A stretch of DNA of 64,000 nucleotides from Azospirillum sp. TSA2s (GCF_004923315.1 NZ_CP039650.1:1761501-1825500); one strand, 5' to 3'; shown: positions 1 to 8,920, counted from the stretch's first letter. A program made the numbers and translations. Notes: generated by a model from the sequence alone, not told the origin.

Positions 1-638
1 ATCGGCAGCAGAACGGCGGCGGATATGGCGCCGCTCCAGGTCATGATGGTCGCGGTGGAGAACTCGGCGCGCAGCCGCCCGACCGACAGGATATAGCCGG
101 CATAGAATCCCGCGGTCAGCAGACCGAGCGCATCGCCGAACAGGTGGTCGGCGTTGAGCTGGAAACTTTGACCCATCAGCACGATGGCACCGGCCAGCGC
201 CAGCAGCATGCCGAGGACGAACCGGCCGGTGATCCGTTCCTTGAACAGGAACCATGCGGCCGGCGCCACATAGAGCGGGGCAAAGTTGGCCAGCAACGTG
301 GAATTGGCGACCGACGTGTAGCGGATCGACGTGTGCCAGATCGCAAGGTCGCCGGCGAAGAACAGCCCGGCGAGCGACAGGCGCGCATAGTCTGAAAGCG
401 AGGAGGGGCGCCGGCTGGCCCGTCCGCCCCGCTGCCGCGATTCGCTGCCCATCCAAAGCGCCAGGACCGGGGTGGCCAGTGCCGTGCGCCAGAAGCCGGT
501 GGCGACCGGACCGACCTCCGACAGCCGCACGAAGATGGGCGCGAAGGCGATGCCCAGGGCGCCGATCAGCAGCGCGATCAGGGCGATGCGCTGCGTCCGG
601 TACAGATGGTCGGCGGTGAAGGCACTGGCGTCTGGCAT
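1..638 (-). CDS. EamA/DMT-family transporter, C-terminus cut by window edge
   Basis: Reading leftward from an ATG at 636-638, the frame stays open to base 1 (about 212 codons). The N-terminus is hydrophobic with short charged loops, and the stretch IGALGIAFAPIFVRLSEVGP is typical of the first helices of EamA drug/metabolite exporters. A second EamA repeat begins near residue 160 and is truncated. These are inner-membrane exporters with about ten helices; the substrate cannot be read from sequence. The gene is divergent from nothing obvious and shares its direction with the lipoprotein gene at 742-1431. Confidence 0.85.
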   Translation of the reverse strand, partial: MPDASAFTADHLYRTQRIALIALLIGALGIAFAPIFVRLSEVGPVATGFWRTALATPVLALWMGSESRQRGGRASRRPSSLSDYARLSLAGLFFAGDLAIWHTSIRYTSVANSTLLANFAPLYVAPAAWFLFKERITGRFVLGMLLALAGAIVLMGQSFQLNADHLFGDALGLLTAGFYAGYILSVGRLRAEFSTATIMTWSGAISAAVLLP

Positions 639-741
639 GGACCGCTTATATCCGCCGTCCCACCGCCCGGCCAGCGGGACGCAAGTCATGGCTGCCGTGC
701 GTCTCCGCAATTCCCCTGGAGGCTGCCGGCCGGGGTGCCGA

Positions 742-1431
742 TCAGCGCGGCCGAATGCGGCGAAGCGAGACCGCCTCGTCGTCTTCGGCGCTGTAGTCAT
801 CATAATGGACCGGGCAGCGGCCGTCCTTGCGCGGCTTGTCCTTCACCGTCGCCGGATACCAGTCGCCCTTCCACTGGACCTCCACCCGCATGCCGGGCTG
901 GCAAAGCGACGCACCGGCCTGATAGCCGGCGTTTGGAGCCGACGCCATCGGGGCCTGGGCGGTGCCCGGCGGGATGGGGCTCAGCATCGGCGCCGCGGCG
1001 AGTGCGGGGGCAGGCTTCTCCTGGTCACAGAAGGCGGTGCAGACGCGCTTGGCGATCACCTGTCCGCCACAGCTTCCACCGAAGCAGTCGCGATAGTCGG
1101 CCTCGCACCGCGCTTCGCAGCTGCTGTTGCCGCAGGAGTAGGAGCGGTCGAAATCGCTCACCGACTTCTTGATCGGCTTCTTTTCCGCCTGCTGGCGGTT
1201 GACATAGGACTGATATTCATAGAGCGCCCGCGACCGTGCCTCGTTCACGCAGGCCTGCTGCGACATGCCGCAATTCTGACGGCAGTAATTGCGGTTCTGC
1301 TGGCACTGGTTGACGCAGAGCCGGCCTTCGGCCGAGCTTGGCGGGACGAGGCTGTATTGCGTCTCGTAAACGGGTCCGCAAGCGCTGAGCAGCGCCATCA
1401 CGGCAAGGCAGAGGGTGAGCAGGCGAAGCAT
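742..1431 (-). CDS. Cys-rich lipoprotein with C-terminal Tudor/agenet-like segment
   Basis: A 229-residue protein with a lipoprotein signal peptide: hydrophobic residues 3-15, then the lipobox LSAC with Cys18 as the lipidated residue. The central region (about 38-130) is full of regularly spaced cysteines, including CVNQC, CRQNC, SSCEARC and CTAFC, which suggests disulfide-bonded helical hairpins in the periplasm. Residues about 178-228 (VEVQWKGDWYPATVKD, then VHYDDY) look like a small Tudor/agenet-type beta barrel. No enzyme motif is seen. The function is unknown; a periplasmic or outer-membrane anchored role is inferred from the signal alone. Confidence 0.8.
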   Translation of the reverse strand: MLRLLTLCLAVMALLSACGPVYETQYSLVPPSSAEGRLCVNQCQQNRNYCRQNCGMSQQACVNEARSRALYEYQSYVNRQQAEKKPIKKSVSDFDRSYSCGNSSCEARCEADYRDCFGGSCGGQVIAKRVCTAFCDQEKPAPALAAAPMLSPIPPGTAQAPMASAPNAGYQAGASLCQPGMRVEVQWKGDWYPATVKDKPRKDGRCPVHYDDYSAEDDEAVSLRRIRPR

Positions 1432-1550
1432 GCGGGGCGTCTTCCGGGTGGGTTCGCGCAGAGAGGGAGTCGGAGCGTATCAGCTTGCCGTTCGGGCTAC
1501 CACCATCGGGCGCGCTTCCGCCCGGCGCGGCGGTTGCGCTAGTGTGGCAT

Positions 1551-2408
1551 ATGGCTTCATCACCTTCCGAACATCGCCAGCCCGTCACCGCTCCCGCACC
1601 GGCGCCCCGTGCGGCAGCGCCTCTGCTGGGTCCGAATGATCCGCCGCCGGCGACGACGCTGAACCCGGATGCCGGCGGGCCGCTGCTGCTGGTGTGCGAC
1701 CACGCCTCGCGTGCGATTCCTGCGTCACTCGGCGACCTCGGTTTGCCGGAGGAACAGCTCTGCCGCCACATCGCCTACGACATCGGCGCGGCGGAGGTGA
1801 CGCGGCGGCTGGCCGACCGTTTCGGCGCCACCGCGGTGCTGTCCGGTTTCTCCCGTCTGGTGATCGACCCTAATCGTGCGATCGAGGATCCCACGGCGAT
1901 TCCGGTGGTCAGCGACGACGTGGTGATTCCCGGCAACCGCGCGCTCGATGCCGAGGCCGAGGCCCAGCGGGTGGAGGCGCTGTTCAAGCCCTATCACGCC
2001 GCGGTGGCGGCGGCCGTCTCGGCGATCCGCACCGGTGGACAGGTGCCGGTGCTGGTGTCGGTCCACAGCTTCACGCCGGCAATGCGCGGTGTGGCGCGGC
2101 CCTGGCACATCGGCGTGCTGTGGGACAACGATCCGCGCCTGCCGGTGCCGCTGATCGAGGCGCTGAAGGCCGATGGCCGCTGGTGTGTCGGCGACAACCA
2201 GCCCTATTCCGGCCGTGGCACGCTGGGCGGGACCGTGGAGACCCACGCGACGCCCGCCGGCTATCCCAATGTCCTGTTGGAGGTTCGGCAGGACCTGATC
2301 GCCACGCCGGAGGGTGCCGAGCTTTGGGCGCAGGTGATCGGCGATGCGCTGGAGCCGTTGCTGTCCCTGCCGTCGCTGACGACCATCCACCATTATCCGC
2401 GGGCCTGA
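1551..2408 (+). CDS. N-formylglutamate amidohydrolase family protein
   Basis: A 285-residue protein of the N-formylglutamate amidohydrolase (HutG/FGase) family. The N-terminal CDHAS, the middle VSVHSFTP and the end HATPAGYPNVLLEVRQDL match the metal-binding core of that family. The start is placed at MASSPSEH (1551), although the frame opens earlier at 1485, because conserved sequence begins shortly after it. Members hydrolyse N-formyl-amino acids to formate and the amino acid, but no histidine-degradation genes adjoin it, so the true substrate is open. It is followed 7 bases later by the GCS2-type ligase and probably co-transcribed with it. A second family member lies at 22508-23374. Confidence 0.85.
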   Translation: MASSPSEHRQPVTAPAPAPRAAAPLLGPNDPPPATTLNPDAGGPLLLVCDHASRAIPASLGDLGLPEEQLCRHIAYDIGAAEVTRRLADRFGATAVLSGFSRLVIDPNRAIEDPTAIPVVSDDVVIPGNRALDAEAEAQRVEALFKPYHAAVAAAVSAIRTGGQVPVLVSVHSFTPAMRGVARPWHIGVLWDNDPRLPVPLIEALKADGRWCVGDNQPYSGRGTLGGTVETHATPAGYPNVLLEVRQDLIATPEGAELWAQVIGDALEPLLSLPSLTTIHHYPRA

Positions 2409-2415
2409 ACACCGA

Positions 2416-3582
2416 ATGGAAAGCGCTGTGCCAATGGAAAGCGCCGTGAGCGAACCGTCCTTCACCCTCGGTCTGGAAGAGGAGTATCTGCTGGTCGACC
2501 GCGGCACGCGCGACATCGTGCCCAGCCCGCCGGACGAGATGCTGGAAGCCTGTCAGGAACAGGCGCCCGGCCGCATCCACCCGGAATTCCTGCGCTGCCA
2601 GATCGAGGTGGGAACACCGGTCTGCAGGACGCTGGGCGAGGCGCGGACCGAACTGGCGGCTCTGCGCGCCACGGTGGCCGGGGTGGCCGACCGCTATGGG
2701 CTGGCGCCGATCGCCGCCTCCACCCATCCCTTCGCCGCGTGGGAACCGCAGAAGCACACCAACCGCGACCGCTACAACATGCTGGCGCGCGATCTGGGGG
2801 CGCCGGCCCGCCGGCTGATGATCTGCGGCATGCATGTCCATGTCGGGATCGAGGACGACGACCTGCGCATCGACCTGATGAATCAGGTCCGCTATTTCCT
2901 GCCGCATCTGCTGGCGCTGTCGACCTCCTCGCCCTTCTGGCGCGGGCGCGACATGGAGCGCCGGTCCTACCGGCTCAGCGTCTGGCACGAGCTGCCGCGC
3001 ACCGGCATGCCCGCCGGTTTCCAGAGCTTCGGCGAGTATCAGAGCCATGTCGCGGTGCTGGTGAATGCCGGGGTGATCGAGGACGCCAGCAAGCTGTGGT
3101 GGGATATCCGCCCATCCTCGCGATTCCCGACATTGGAGATGCGCATCACCGACATCTGCACCCGTCTGGACGATGCGGTGACGGTGGCGGCGCTCTATCG
3201 CTGTCTGCTGCGCATGCTGTGGCGGCTGAAGCTGCGCAACGTCACCTGGCGGCCCTACAAGAACCTGCTGATCGAGGAAAACCGCTGGCGTGCCCAGCGC
3301 TATGGCCTGGACAGCGGGCTGGTCGATTTCGGGCAGGGCCGCATCGTGCCCTATGCCGATCTGCTGGACGAGATCATCGACCTGACCCGCGAGGATGCGG
3401 AGCATTTCGGCTGCACCGCCGAGGTCGAACGGGCGCGCGAGATCATCAAGCGCGGCACCAGCGCCCATCGGCAGATCGAGATCTTCCAGGCGGCGCTCGC
3501 CGACGGCGCCGACGAGGACGAGGCGCTTCGCCGGGTGGTGGACTGGCTGGCGGAGGAGACGATGGTGGGGGTGGCGACCTGA
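2416..3582 (+). CDS. Carboxylate-amine ligase, GCS2 (YbdK-like) family
   Basis: A 388-residue member of the GCS2/YbdK glutamate-cysteine ligase-like family. FTLGLEEEYLLVD near the N-terminus, GMHVHVGIED in the middle and RFPTLEMRITDICT further on are the ATP/metal and substrate-binding signatures. Family enzymes form amide bonds between a carboxylate and an amine with ATP; YbdK itself has weak glutamate-cysteine ligase activity. The start is ambiguous: the first 18 bases are nearly repeated, giving ATG at 2416 and again at 2434, and the conserved part begins only after the second. It probably forms an operon with the amidohydrolase upstream. Confidence 0.85.
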   Translation: MESAVPMESAVSEPSFTLGLEEEYLLVDRGTRDIVPSPPDEMLEACQEQAPGRIHPEFLRCQIEVGTPVCRTLGEARTELAALRATVAGVADRYGLAPIAASTHPFAAWEPQKHTNRDRYNMLARDLGAPARRLMICGMHVHVGIEDDDLRIDLMNQVRYFLPHLLALSTSSPFWRGRDMERRSYRLSVWHELPRTGMPAGFQSFGEYQSHVAVLVNAGVIEDASKLWWDIRPSSRFPTLEMRITDICTRLDDAVTVAALYRCLLRMLWRLKLRNVTWRPYKNLLIEENRWRAQRYGLDSGLVDFGQGRIVPYADLLDEIIDLTREDAEHFGCTAEVERAREIIKRGTSAHRQIEIFQAALADGADEDEALRRVVDWLAEETMVGVAT

Positions 3583-3711
3583 GGGATACGGCTTAGGCGC
3601 CGCCCCCTCCCAACCGCCTTGACGCGCGCGTCATGTCTCCATACGCTTCCGCACCGTCGATGCCGCTGGAATGCGGGTTGAACAGGGCTGGCAAATAAAA
3701 AGCTGAAAAGC

Positions 3712-3744
3712 GAAGAGGGCCGCTCGTCTTTGGCGGCCCTCTTC
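3712..3744 (+). promoter_or_regulatory. 5' leader hairpin upstream of metY
   Basis: GAAGAGGGCCGC at 3712-3723 pairs perfectly with GCGGCCCTCTTC at 3733-3744 around a 9-base loop. It ends 23 bases before the metY start and no T-run follows, so it does not look like a simple terminator. It may control metY expression or mRNA stability. I could not match it to the SAM-II or SAM-I riboswitch consensus from memory. Confidence 0.5.
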
Positions 3745-3767
3745 CAACATCAAGGGGAGGGAGGAGC

Positions 3768-5090
3768 ATGGCCGGCGCCAAGTTCCTGAAGTTCGATACG
3801 CAGAGCCTGCATGCAGGGCAAAGGCCCGATCCGGCGACCGGGGCGCGGGCGGTTCCGATCCACCTCACCTCCTCCTACGTCTTCAGCGACGTCGATCAGG
3901 CGGCGGCCCTGTTCAATCTGGAACGGCCCGGTCACATCTATTCGCGCATCTCCAACCCCACCGTCGCGGTGCTGGAGGAGCGGCTGGCGACGCTGGAAGG
4001 CGGGGTGGGCGCCGTCTGCACCGCCAGCGGACAGGCGGCTCTGACGCTCGCCATCATGACGCTGATGGGGGCGGGCGGGCACATCGTCGCCTCCTCCTCA
4101 ATCTATGGCGGCAGCCGCAACCTGCTGGCCTACACGCTGCCGCGGTTCGGCATCACCACCACCTTCGTCCATCCGCGCGACCTCGACGGCATCCGCGCGG
4201 CGATCCGTCCGGAAACCCGCCTTGTCTTCGGCGAGGTGCTGGGCAATCCGGGACTGGAGGTTCTGGACGTGCCGAAGGTCGCGGCCATCGCCCATGAGGC
4301 CGGGATTCCGCTGCTGATCGACTCGACCTTCACCACCCCCTATCTCTGCCGTCCGTTCGAGCATGGCGCCGATCTGGTCATGCATTCCTGCACCAAGTGG
4401 CTGGGCGGGCACGGCACCGCCATCGGCGGCGTGGTGATCGACGGCGGACAGTTCGACTGGGAGGCTTCGGGCAAGTTCCCGACCCTGACCGAGCCCTATG
4501 CCGGCTATCACGGCATCGATTTCGCCGAGGAATACGGCCCGGCCGCCTTCATCGCCCGCGCCCGCGCCGAAGGCTTGCGCGATTTCGGCGCCTGCATGAG
4601 CCCGATGAACGCCTTCCAGATCCTGCAGGGCGTGGAAACGCTGCCGCTGCGGATGAAGGCGCACATCCACAACACCCGCAAGATCATCTGCTTCCTGGAA
4701 GGGGAGCTGAATGCGGAGAAGGGGGCGGTGGCCTGGGTCTCCTATCCGGAGCTGGTGGACCATCCCGACCACGCCCTGGCTGCCCGGCTGCTGCCACATG
4801 GCGCGGGCTCCATCATCTCCTTCGGCATCCGGGCCGGTGCGCATGGAGGCCGTGAGGCCGGGCGCCGTTTCATCGAGTCGCTGAGCCTGTTCTCGCATCT
4901 CGCCAATGTCGGCGACGCCAAGTCGCTGGTGATCCATCCGGCCAGCACCACCCATGCCCAGTTGAATGCGGAGGCGCTCGCCGCCGCCGGGGTGGGGGAG
5001 GACATGATCCGCCTGTCCATCGGGCTGGAGGATTGCGAAGACCTGATCGACGACCTGAAGCAGGCGCTGCGCGCCGCCACCAAGGGCTGA
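3768..5090 (+). CDS. metY: O-acetylhomoserine aminocarboxypropyltransferase (sulfhydrylase)
   Basis: A 440-residue PLP enzyme of the Cys/Met metabolism family. It makes homocysteine from O-acetylhomoserine and sulfide in cytosolic methionine synthesis. The PLP-binding lysine is Lys210 in MHSCTKWLGGHGTAIGG; SRISNPT and ASGQAALTLAI supply other cofactor contacts. The length of 430-440 and the long C-terminal part (NAFQILQGVETLPLRMKAH) favour MetY over shorter cystathionine gamma-synthase. GGGGAGGGAGG precedes the ATG as a strong ribosome site. The alpha/beta hydrolase begins 10 bases after the stop. Methionine gamma-lyase activity cannot be excluded from sequence. Confidence 0.9.
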   Translation: MAGAKFLKFDTQSLHAGQRPDPATGARAVPIHLTSSYVFSDVDQAAALFNLERPGHIYSRISNPTVAVLEERLATLEGGVGAVCTASGQAALTLAIMTLMGAGGHIVASSSIYGGSRNLLAYTLPRFGITTTFVHPRDLDGIRAAIRPETRLVFGEVLGNPGLEVLDVPKVAAIAHEAGIPLLIDSTFTTPYLCRPFEHGADLVMHSCTKWLGGHGTAIGGVVIDGGQFDWEASGKFPTLTEPYAGYHGIDFAEEYGPAAFIARARAEGLRDFGACMSPMNAFQILQGVETLPLRMKAHIHNTRKIICFLEGELNAEKGAVAWVSYPELVDHPDHALAARLLPHGAGSIISFGIRAGAHGGREAGRRFIESLSLFSHLANVGDAKSLVIHPASTTHAQLNAEALAAAGVGEDMIRLSIGLEDCEDLIDDLKQALRAATKG

Positions 5091-5100
5091 GGGCCGCGCC

Positions 5101-5928
5101 ATGCAACTGACCGTCAACGGAACCCCCGTCTTCGTCCACACCGGCGGCCGGGACATCGATTCCGCGCGCCCCGCGATCGTGCTGATCCACGGCGCCGGCA
5201 TGGACCACAGCGTGTGGAGCCTGCAAAGCCGCTATCTCGCCCACCATGGCCGCTCGGTTCTGGCGGTCGACCTGCCGGGCCATGGCCGCTCCGGTGGCGA
5301 GCCGCTGGGCAGCATCGCCGCGCTCGCCGATTGGGTGATCGCCCTGCTGGATGCCGCGGGGCTGGAGCGGGCTGCGCTGGTCGGTCATTCCATGGGCGCG
5401 CTGGTGGCGCTGGACGCCGCCGCCCGCCATGGCGCCCATCATGGTGGGCGGGTGGAGGCTATCGCTCTGCTGGGCATCGCGGAGCGGATGCCGGTCCACC
5501 CGGACCTGCTGGCCGCCGCCCATGCCGGCGAACAGTCCGCCATCGATATGGTGATCGGCTGGGGCTTTGGCCCGCGTGGCCATGGCGGCGCCCAGGGTGG
5601 CGGTTGCCCGACGCCGGGGCTGGCGCTGATCCCCGGTGGGCGCCGGCTGATGGCGTCGGTTCGTCCGGGCGTGCTGGGCGTCGATCTGGCCGCCTGCAAC
5701 GACTATGGACAAGGGGCCGATGCCGCCGCGGCGGTCGATTGCCCGGCGCTGTTCCTGCTGGGGGCGCTCGACAAGATGACTCCGGCAAAGGCCGGCCGGT
5801 CGCTGGCGGCCCGCGTCAAGACTTCGCAGGTCGTCGTCCTGCCGCAGACCGGACACATGGTGATGACCGAAGCCCCCGATGCAGTGCTGGAGGCACTGAC
5901 ATCCTTCCTGTCCTTGCGCCGGGGATAA
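5101..5928 (+). CDS. Alpha/beta-fold hydrolase
   Basis: A 275-residue alpha/beta hydrolase. The nucleophile elbow GHSMGA puts the catalytic serine at Ser97. The oxyanion motif HGAG is at 30-33. Asp224 (GALDKMTP) and His252 (TGHMVM) complete the triad. A glycine-rich insert near 157-170 is unusual. It starts 10 bases after metY, so co-transcription is likely. A link to homoserine ester metabolism, for example acyl-homoserine hydrolysis, is speculative, as the fold alone does not fix the substrate. Confidence 0.85.
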   Translation: MQLTVNGTPVFVHTGGRDIDSARPAIVLIHGAGMDHSVWSLQSRYLAHHGRSVLAVDLPGHGRSGGEPLGSIAALADWVIALLDAAGLERAALVGHSMGALVALDAAARHGAHHGGRVEAIALLGIAERMPVHPDLLAAAHAGEQSAIDMVIGWGFGPRGHGGAQGGGCPTPGLALIPGGRRLMASVRPGVLGVDLAACNDYGQGADAAAAVDCPALFLLGALDKMTPAKAGRSLAARVKTSQVVVLPQTGHMVMTEAPDAVLEALTSFLSLRRG

Positions 5929-6020
5929 AGACGACGGGATAAGTGTTTCAGTGCCGAAATCAATGGCTTGGAGTGGGGTTAATCCTGACATGAACCATTG
6001 ATGCCCCCTGATTACTCTGC

Positions 6021-6047
6021 ATGGCGGGATCGAAGCCATCCCGCCAT
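6021..6047. repeat. Perfect 10-bp inverted repeat before the PAS kinase gene
   Basis: ATGGCGGGAT (6021-6030) and ATCCCGCCAT (6038-6047) form a perfect 10-bp stem with a 7-base loop. It lies 93 bases after the hydrolase stop and 11 bases before the proposed kinase start. It may be a terminator for the metY operon, though the T-run is poor, or a hairpin that limits translation of the kinase. Confidence 0.5.
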
Positions 6048-6058
6048 TTGCAGCAGGT

Positions 6059-7996
6059 TTGGGGGGTATCATCTTGCAGGATGGCGAGCATCGCGCGACC
6101 GCACTGGCTGTCGGCGCCCTGTTCCGCGATTGCCGGGAAGTCGTCGCACTGCTGTCAGCCGACGGGTGCGTGCTCCGCATCAGTGACGGCGTCGCGGATC
6201 TGCTGGGCCACCCTTCGGACAAGCTGACCGGCGCGTCGTTCGACGGCCATATCCATCCCGACGATGTGGAGGAGGCGCGGCGCCGGCTCCAACAGCGCGC
6301 TGTGGCCCCGGCCGGCAGCAGCGGTCGTGCCGTTTTCCGTTTTCGCCATGCCGATGGCGGCTGGCGCTGGTTGGAAGTCACCACCCGCAACGAGTTGGCC
6401 GATCCGGCCATTGGCGGGCTGGTGCTGACCGTCCGCGACATCAGCCACCACATCGCCCTGTCGGAACGCCTGCGGGCCAGCGAAGCGCGCTACCGCACAT
6501 TGGCGGAGGCGGTCCCGGTCGGCATCCTGCAGGCCGATGCCGACGGTCAGGTGCTGTTCGCCAATGCCCGGCTTGCCGGCATCACCGGGCTGGAGACCGA
6601 CCGGCTGCTCGGCGGTGGCTGGCTCGACGCCGTCCATCCCGACGACCGGGCTCGGGTGGCGGCGGACTGGCGGCTGGACGCGACCGGCGATCCGGCGCCG
6701 ACCGATTTCCGCTTCCACGACTCCGAGGGGGCCGGCGTCGACCGGCGGGTGCTGTGCCAGCGCATGGCCCTGGAGGATGGCGGCACCATCGCCACCATCA
6801 CCGACGTCAGCGAGTATGTGCACACCGCCAACGCCCTGCGCCTGTCGGAGGCGCGCAACGAGGCGATTCTCGACACCGCGGCCGAGGCGATCCTGACCAT
6901 CGACGAGGCCGGCGTGCTGCACAGCTTCAACCGGGCGGCGGAGGCGATGTTCGGTGTTCCGGCGGGGGATCTGCTGTGGCGCCCTCTCGACCGCCTGATC
7001 CCGCTGACGGACCTACGGGAGGAGGGAGGCGTCCGGCTGGAGTTCGCGCCCGGCCAGACCACCGCGCTGATTGCCCGTGACCGTGCGGCGGAGGCGGAGC
7101 GCGCCGACGGCACCCGCTTTCCCGTGGAGTTGTCGGTCAGCGCCAGCGAGGTGGAGGGTCGAAGGCTCTACACCGCCATTCTCCGCGACGTCACCGAACG
7201 CCGTCGGACGGAGGCGGAGTTGCTGGCGGCCAAGGACGCGGCGGAGGCCGCCGACCGCGCCAAATCCACCTTCATCGCGGCGATGAGCCACGAGTTGCGC
7301 ACCCCGTTGAACGCGGTGATCGGATTTTCCCAGCTTTTGGAGGCGCAGGCCGGGCGACCGGTTGGCGACGCGGGGCGGAACGATCAGATGCGCGATTGTG
7401 TCGGCGCGATCCGTCAGGCCGGCGAACAGCTGTTGGCGATCATCGACGACATCCTCGACATGGCGCGTGTCGATGCCGGCGGGCTGTCCTTGACCGAAGC
7501 GCCCGTCGATTTGTCGGCGGTCGCCGACCGGGCCGTGGCAGACCTGCGCTTTCACGCCGCCCGTCAGAGTGTGACGGTCGAGGTGGTGGCCGATGGCGGG
7601 CTGCCGCCGATTCGTGGCGACCAACGGCGCCTGGTCCAGGCGCTGGGCAATTTGCTGTCCAACGCCATCAAATTCAGCCATCCGGGGGGTACCGTCACCC
7701 TGACGGCGGCATTGGCTGCTGACGGCTGGATCGAGCTTTCGGTGCGGGACCGGGGCGTCGGCATGCGGCCGGAGGACATCGCGAAAGCCCTGACGCCATT
7801 CGCCCAGCTTGACCAAGGTCCCACACGCCGTCATGAGGGCGTCGGACTCGGACTGCCGCTGGCATCGCGTCTGATGGAAGCCCATGGTGGGACACTCACG
7901 CTGGACAGCGCGCTGGGGCAGGGCTGTACCGCCACAATCCGGCTGCCGCCGTCGCGCATCATGACCGTCGCCGAGGTGCTGGCGGCGATGTCCTGA
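6059..7996 (+). CDS. Cytosolic PAS-PAS-PAS sensor histidine kinase
   Basis: About 645 residues. Three PAS domains lie near 20-130, 145-255 and 265-385, followed by a HisKA dimerisation domain and an HATPase_c domain (about 515-635). The phosphorylated histidine is His411 in MSHELRTPLNAVIGF. Kinase boxes are seen in NLLSNAIKFSHPGG (N), DRGVGM (G1) and GVGLGLPLASRLMEAHGG (G2). There is no transmembrane segment, so a cytosolic signal is sensed through PAS. No response regulator adjoins it. No ATG is well placed; I use TTG at 6059, with TTG at 6074 as an alternative, so the first residues are uncertain. Confidence 0.85.
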   Translation: MGGIILQDGEHRATALAVGALFRDCREVVALLSADGCVLRISDGVADLLGHPSDKLTGASFDGHIHPDDVEEARRRLQQRAVAPAGSSGRAVFRFRHADGGWRWLEVTTRNELADPAIGGLVLTVRDISHHIALSERLRASEARYRTLAEAVPVGILQADADGQVLFANARLAGITGLETDRLLGGGWLDAVHPDDRARVAADWRLDATGDPAPTDFRFHDSEGAGVDRRVLCQRMALEDGGTIATITDVSEYVHTANALRLSEARNEAILDTAAEAILTIDEAGVLHSFNRAAEAMFGVPAGDLLWRPLDRLIPLTDLREEGGVRLEFAPGQTTALIARDRAAEAERADGTRFPVELSVSASEVEGRRLYTAILRDVTERRRTEAELLAAKDAAEAADRAKSTFIAAMSHELRTPLNAVIGFSQLLEAQAGRPVGDAGRNDQMRDCVGAIRQAGEQLLAIIDDILDMARVDAGGLSLTEAPVDLSAVADRAVADLRFHAARQSVTVEVVADGGLPPIRGDQRRLVQALGNLLSNAIKFSHPGGTVTLTAALAADGWIELSVRDRGVGMRPEDIAKALTPFAQLDQGPTRRHEGVGLGLPLASRLMEAHGGTLTLDSALGQGCTATIRLPPSRIMTVAEVLAAMS

Positions 7997-8081
7997 TCTG
8001 GTCCGCGCTGCCCGGATGTGTCAGAAGCTGCTGCTTAGGATCCACCCGGCGGACGGATGGCGAAGGAAAGGCAGGTGTGCG

Positions 8082-8810
8082 ATGGCGGATCAGGACAGGT
8101 CAAAGCCGGCGGTGGTGCTGGTCAGCGGCGGACTCGACTCGACGACGGTGCTCGCCATCGCCAAGGCCGAGGGCTATCGGGTCAACGCCTTGAGCTTCCG
8201 CTACGGCCAGCGTCATTCGGTGGAGCTGGAGGCGGCGCGGCGGGTGGTCGCGGCAATGGGGGTGGAGCGGCATGTGATCGCGGACATCGACCTGCGCGCT
8301 TTCGGCGGCTCCGCGCTGACCGATGCCATCGACGTGCCGAAGCACGACGGTGCCGCCGATCTGGCGGCCGGGCTGGGGGAGGGCATCCCGGTCACCTATG
8401 TACCGGCGCGCAACACCGTCTTCCTGTCCTTCGCGCTGGCCTGGGCGGAGACGCTGGGAGCGTCCGACCTGTTCATCGGCGTCAACGCGCTGGATTATTC
8501 CGGCTATCCCGATTGTCGCCCCGAATACATCGCCGCCTTCGAGACGCTGGCGAACCTCGCCACCAAGGCGGGGGTGGAGGGCACCAGCCGGTTCAAGATC
8601 CATGCGCCGCTGATGCAGATGGACAAGGCCGCCATCGTCCGCCGCGGGCTGGAACTGGGGGTCGACTATAGCCTCACCCACTCCTGCTACGACCCGACGC
8701 CGGAGGGGCTGTCCTGCGGCGCCTGCGACAGCTGCCTGTTGCGCTTGAAGGGCTTTTCCGAAGCCGGAACGACCGACCCGATTCATTACGTCAGCGGAAC
8801 AAGTAAGTAG
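8082..8810 (+). CDS. queC: 7-cyano-7-deazaguanine synthase
   Basis: A 242-residue QueC, which converts 7-carboxy-7-deazaguanine to preQ0 with ATP and ammonia in queuosine synthesis. The PP-loop SGGLDSTTV is at the N-terminus. The zinc site is the C-terminal HSCYDP followed by CGACDSC. GVNALDYSGYPDCRPEY is a family signature. The start is ATG 8082 (MADQDRSKP); the longer frame from 8016 lacks conservation. queD/queE are not adjacent here. Confidence 0.95.
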   Translation: MADQDRSKPAVVLVSGGLDSTTVLAIAKAEGYRVNALSFRYGQRHSVELEAARRVVAAMGVERHVIADIDLRAFGGSALTDAIDVPKHDGAADLAAGLGEGIPVTYVPARNTVFLSFALAWAETLGASDLFIGVNALDYSGYPDCRPEYIAAFETLANLATKAGVEGTSRFKIHAPLMQMDKAAIVRRGLELGVDYSLTHSCYDPTPEGLSCGACDSCLLRLKGFSEAGTTDPIHYVSGTSK

Positions 8811-8856
8811 CCGGTTCCCGTCGCTCCTGGGCGTCCGCGGCCGCAATCCCGACTTG

Positions 8857-8901
8857 CCGAACAAGATAAAATTTTATATAAAAGCGTATCGATTTGTTCG
8901 G
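8857..8901. repeat. Inverted repeat around an AT-rich promoter-like segment
   Basis: CCGAACAA (8857-8864) and TTGTTCGG (8894-8901) flank an AT-rich stretch (AAGATAAAATTTTATATAAA), very unlike the surrounding GC-rich DNA. It lies just before the small membrane protein gene at 8921 and probably contains its promoter. The repeat could be an operator or a transcript hairpin. Confidence 0.4.
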
Positions 8902-8920
8902 GACGACGAGGGAGCGCAAG

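Noticed and set aside
3583..3767. SAM-II-like riboswitch upstream of metY
   Set aside because: An AAAAGCTGAAAAGCG patch recalled part of the motif, but the conserved loops and pseudoknot arms could not be placed.
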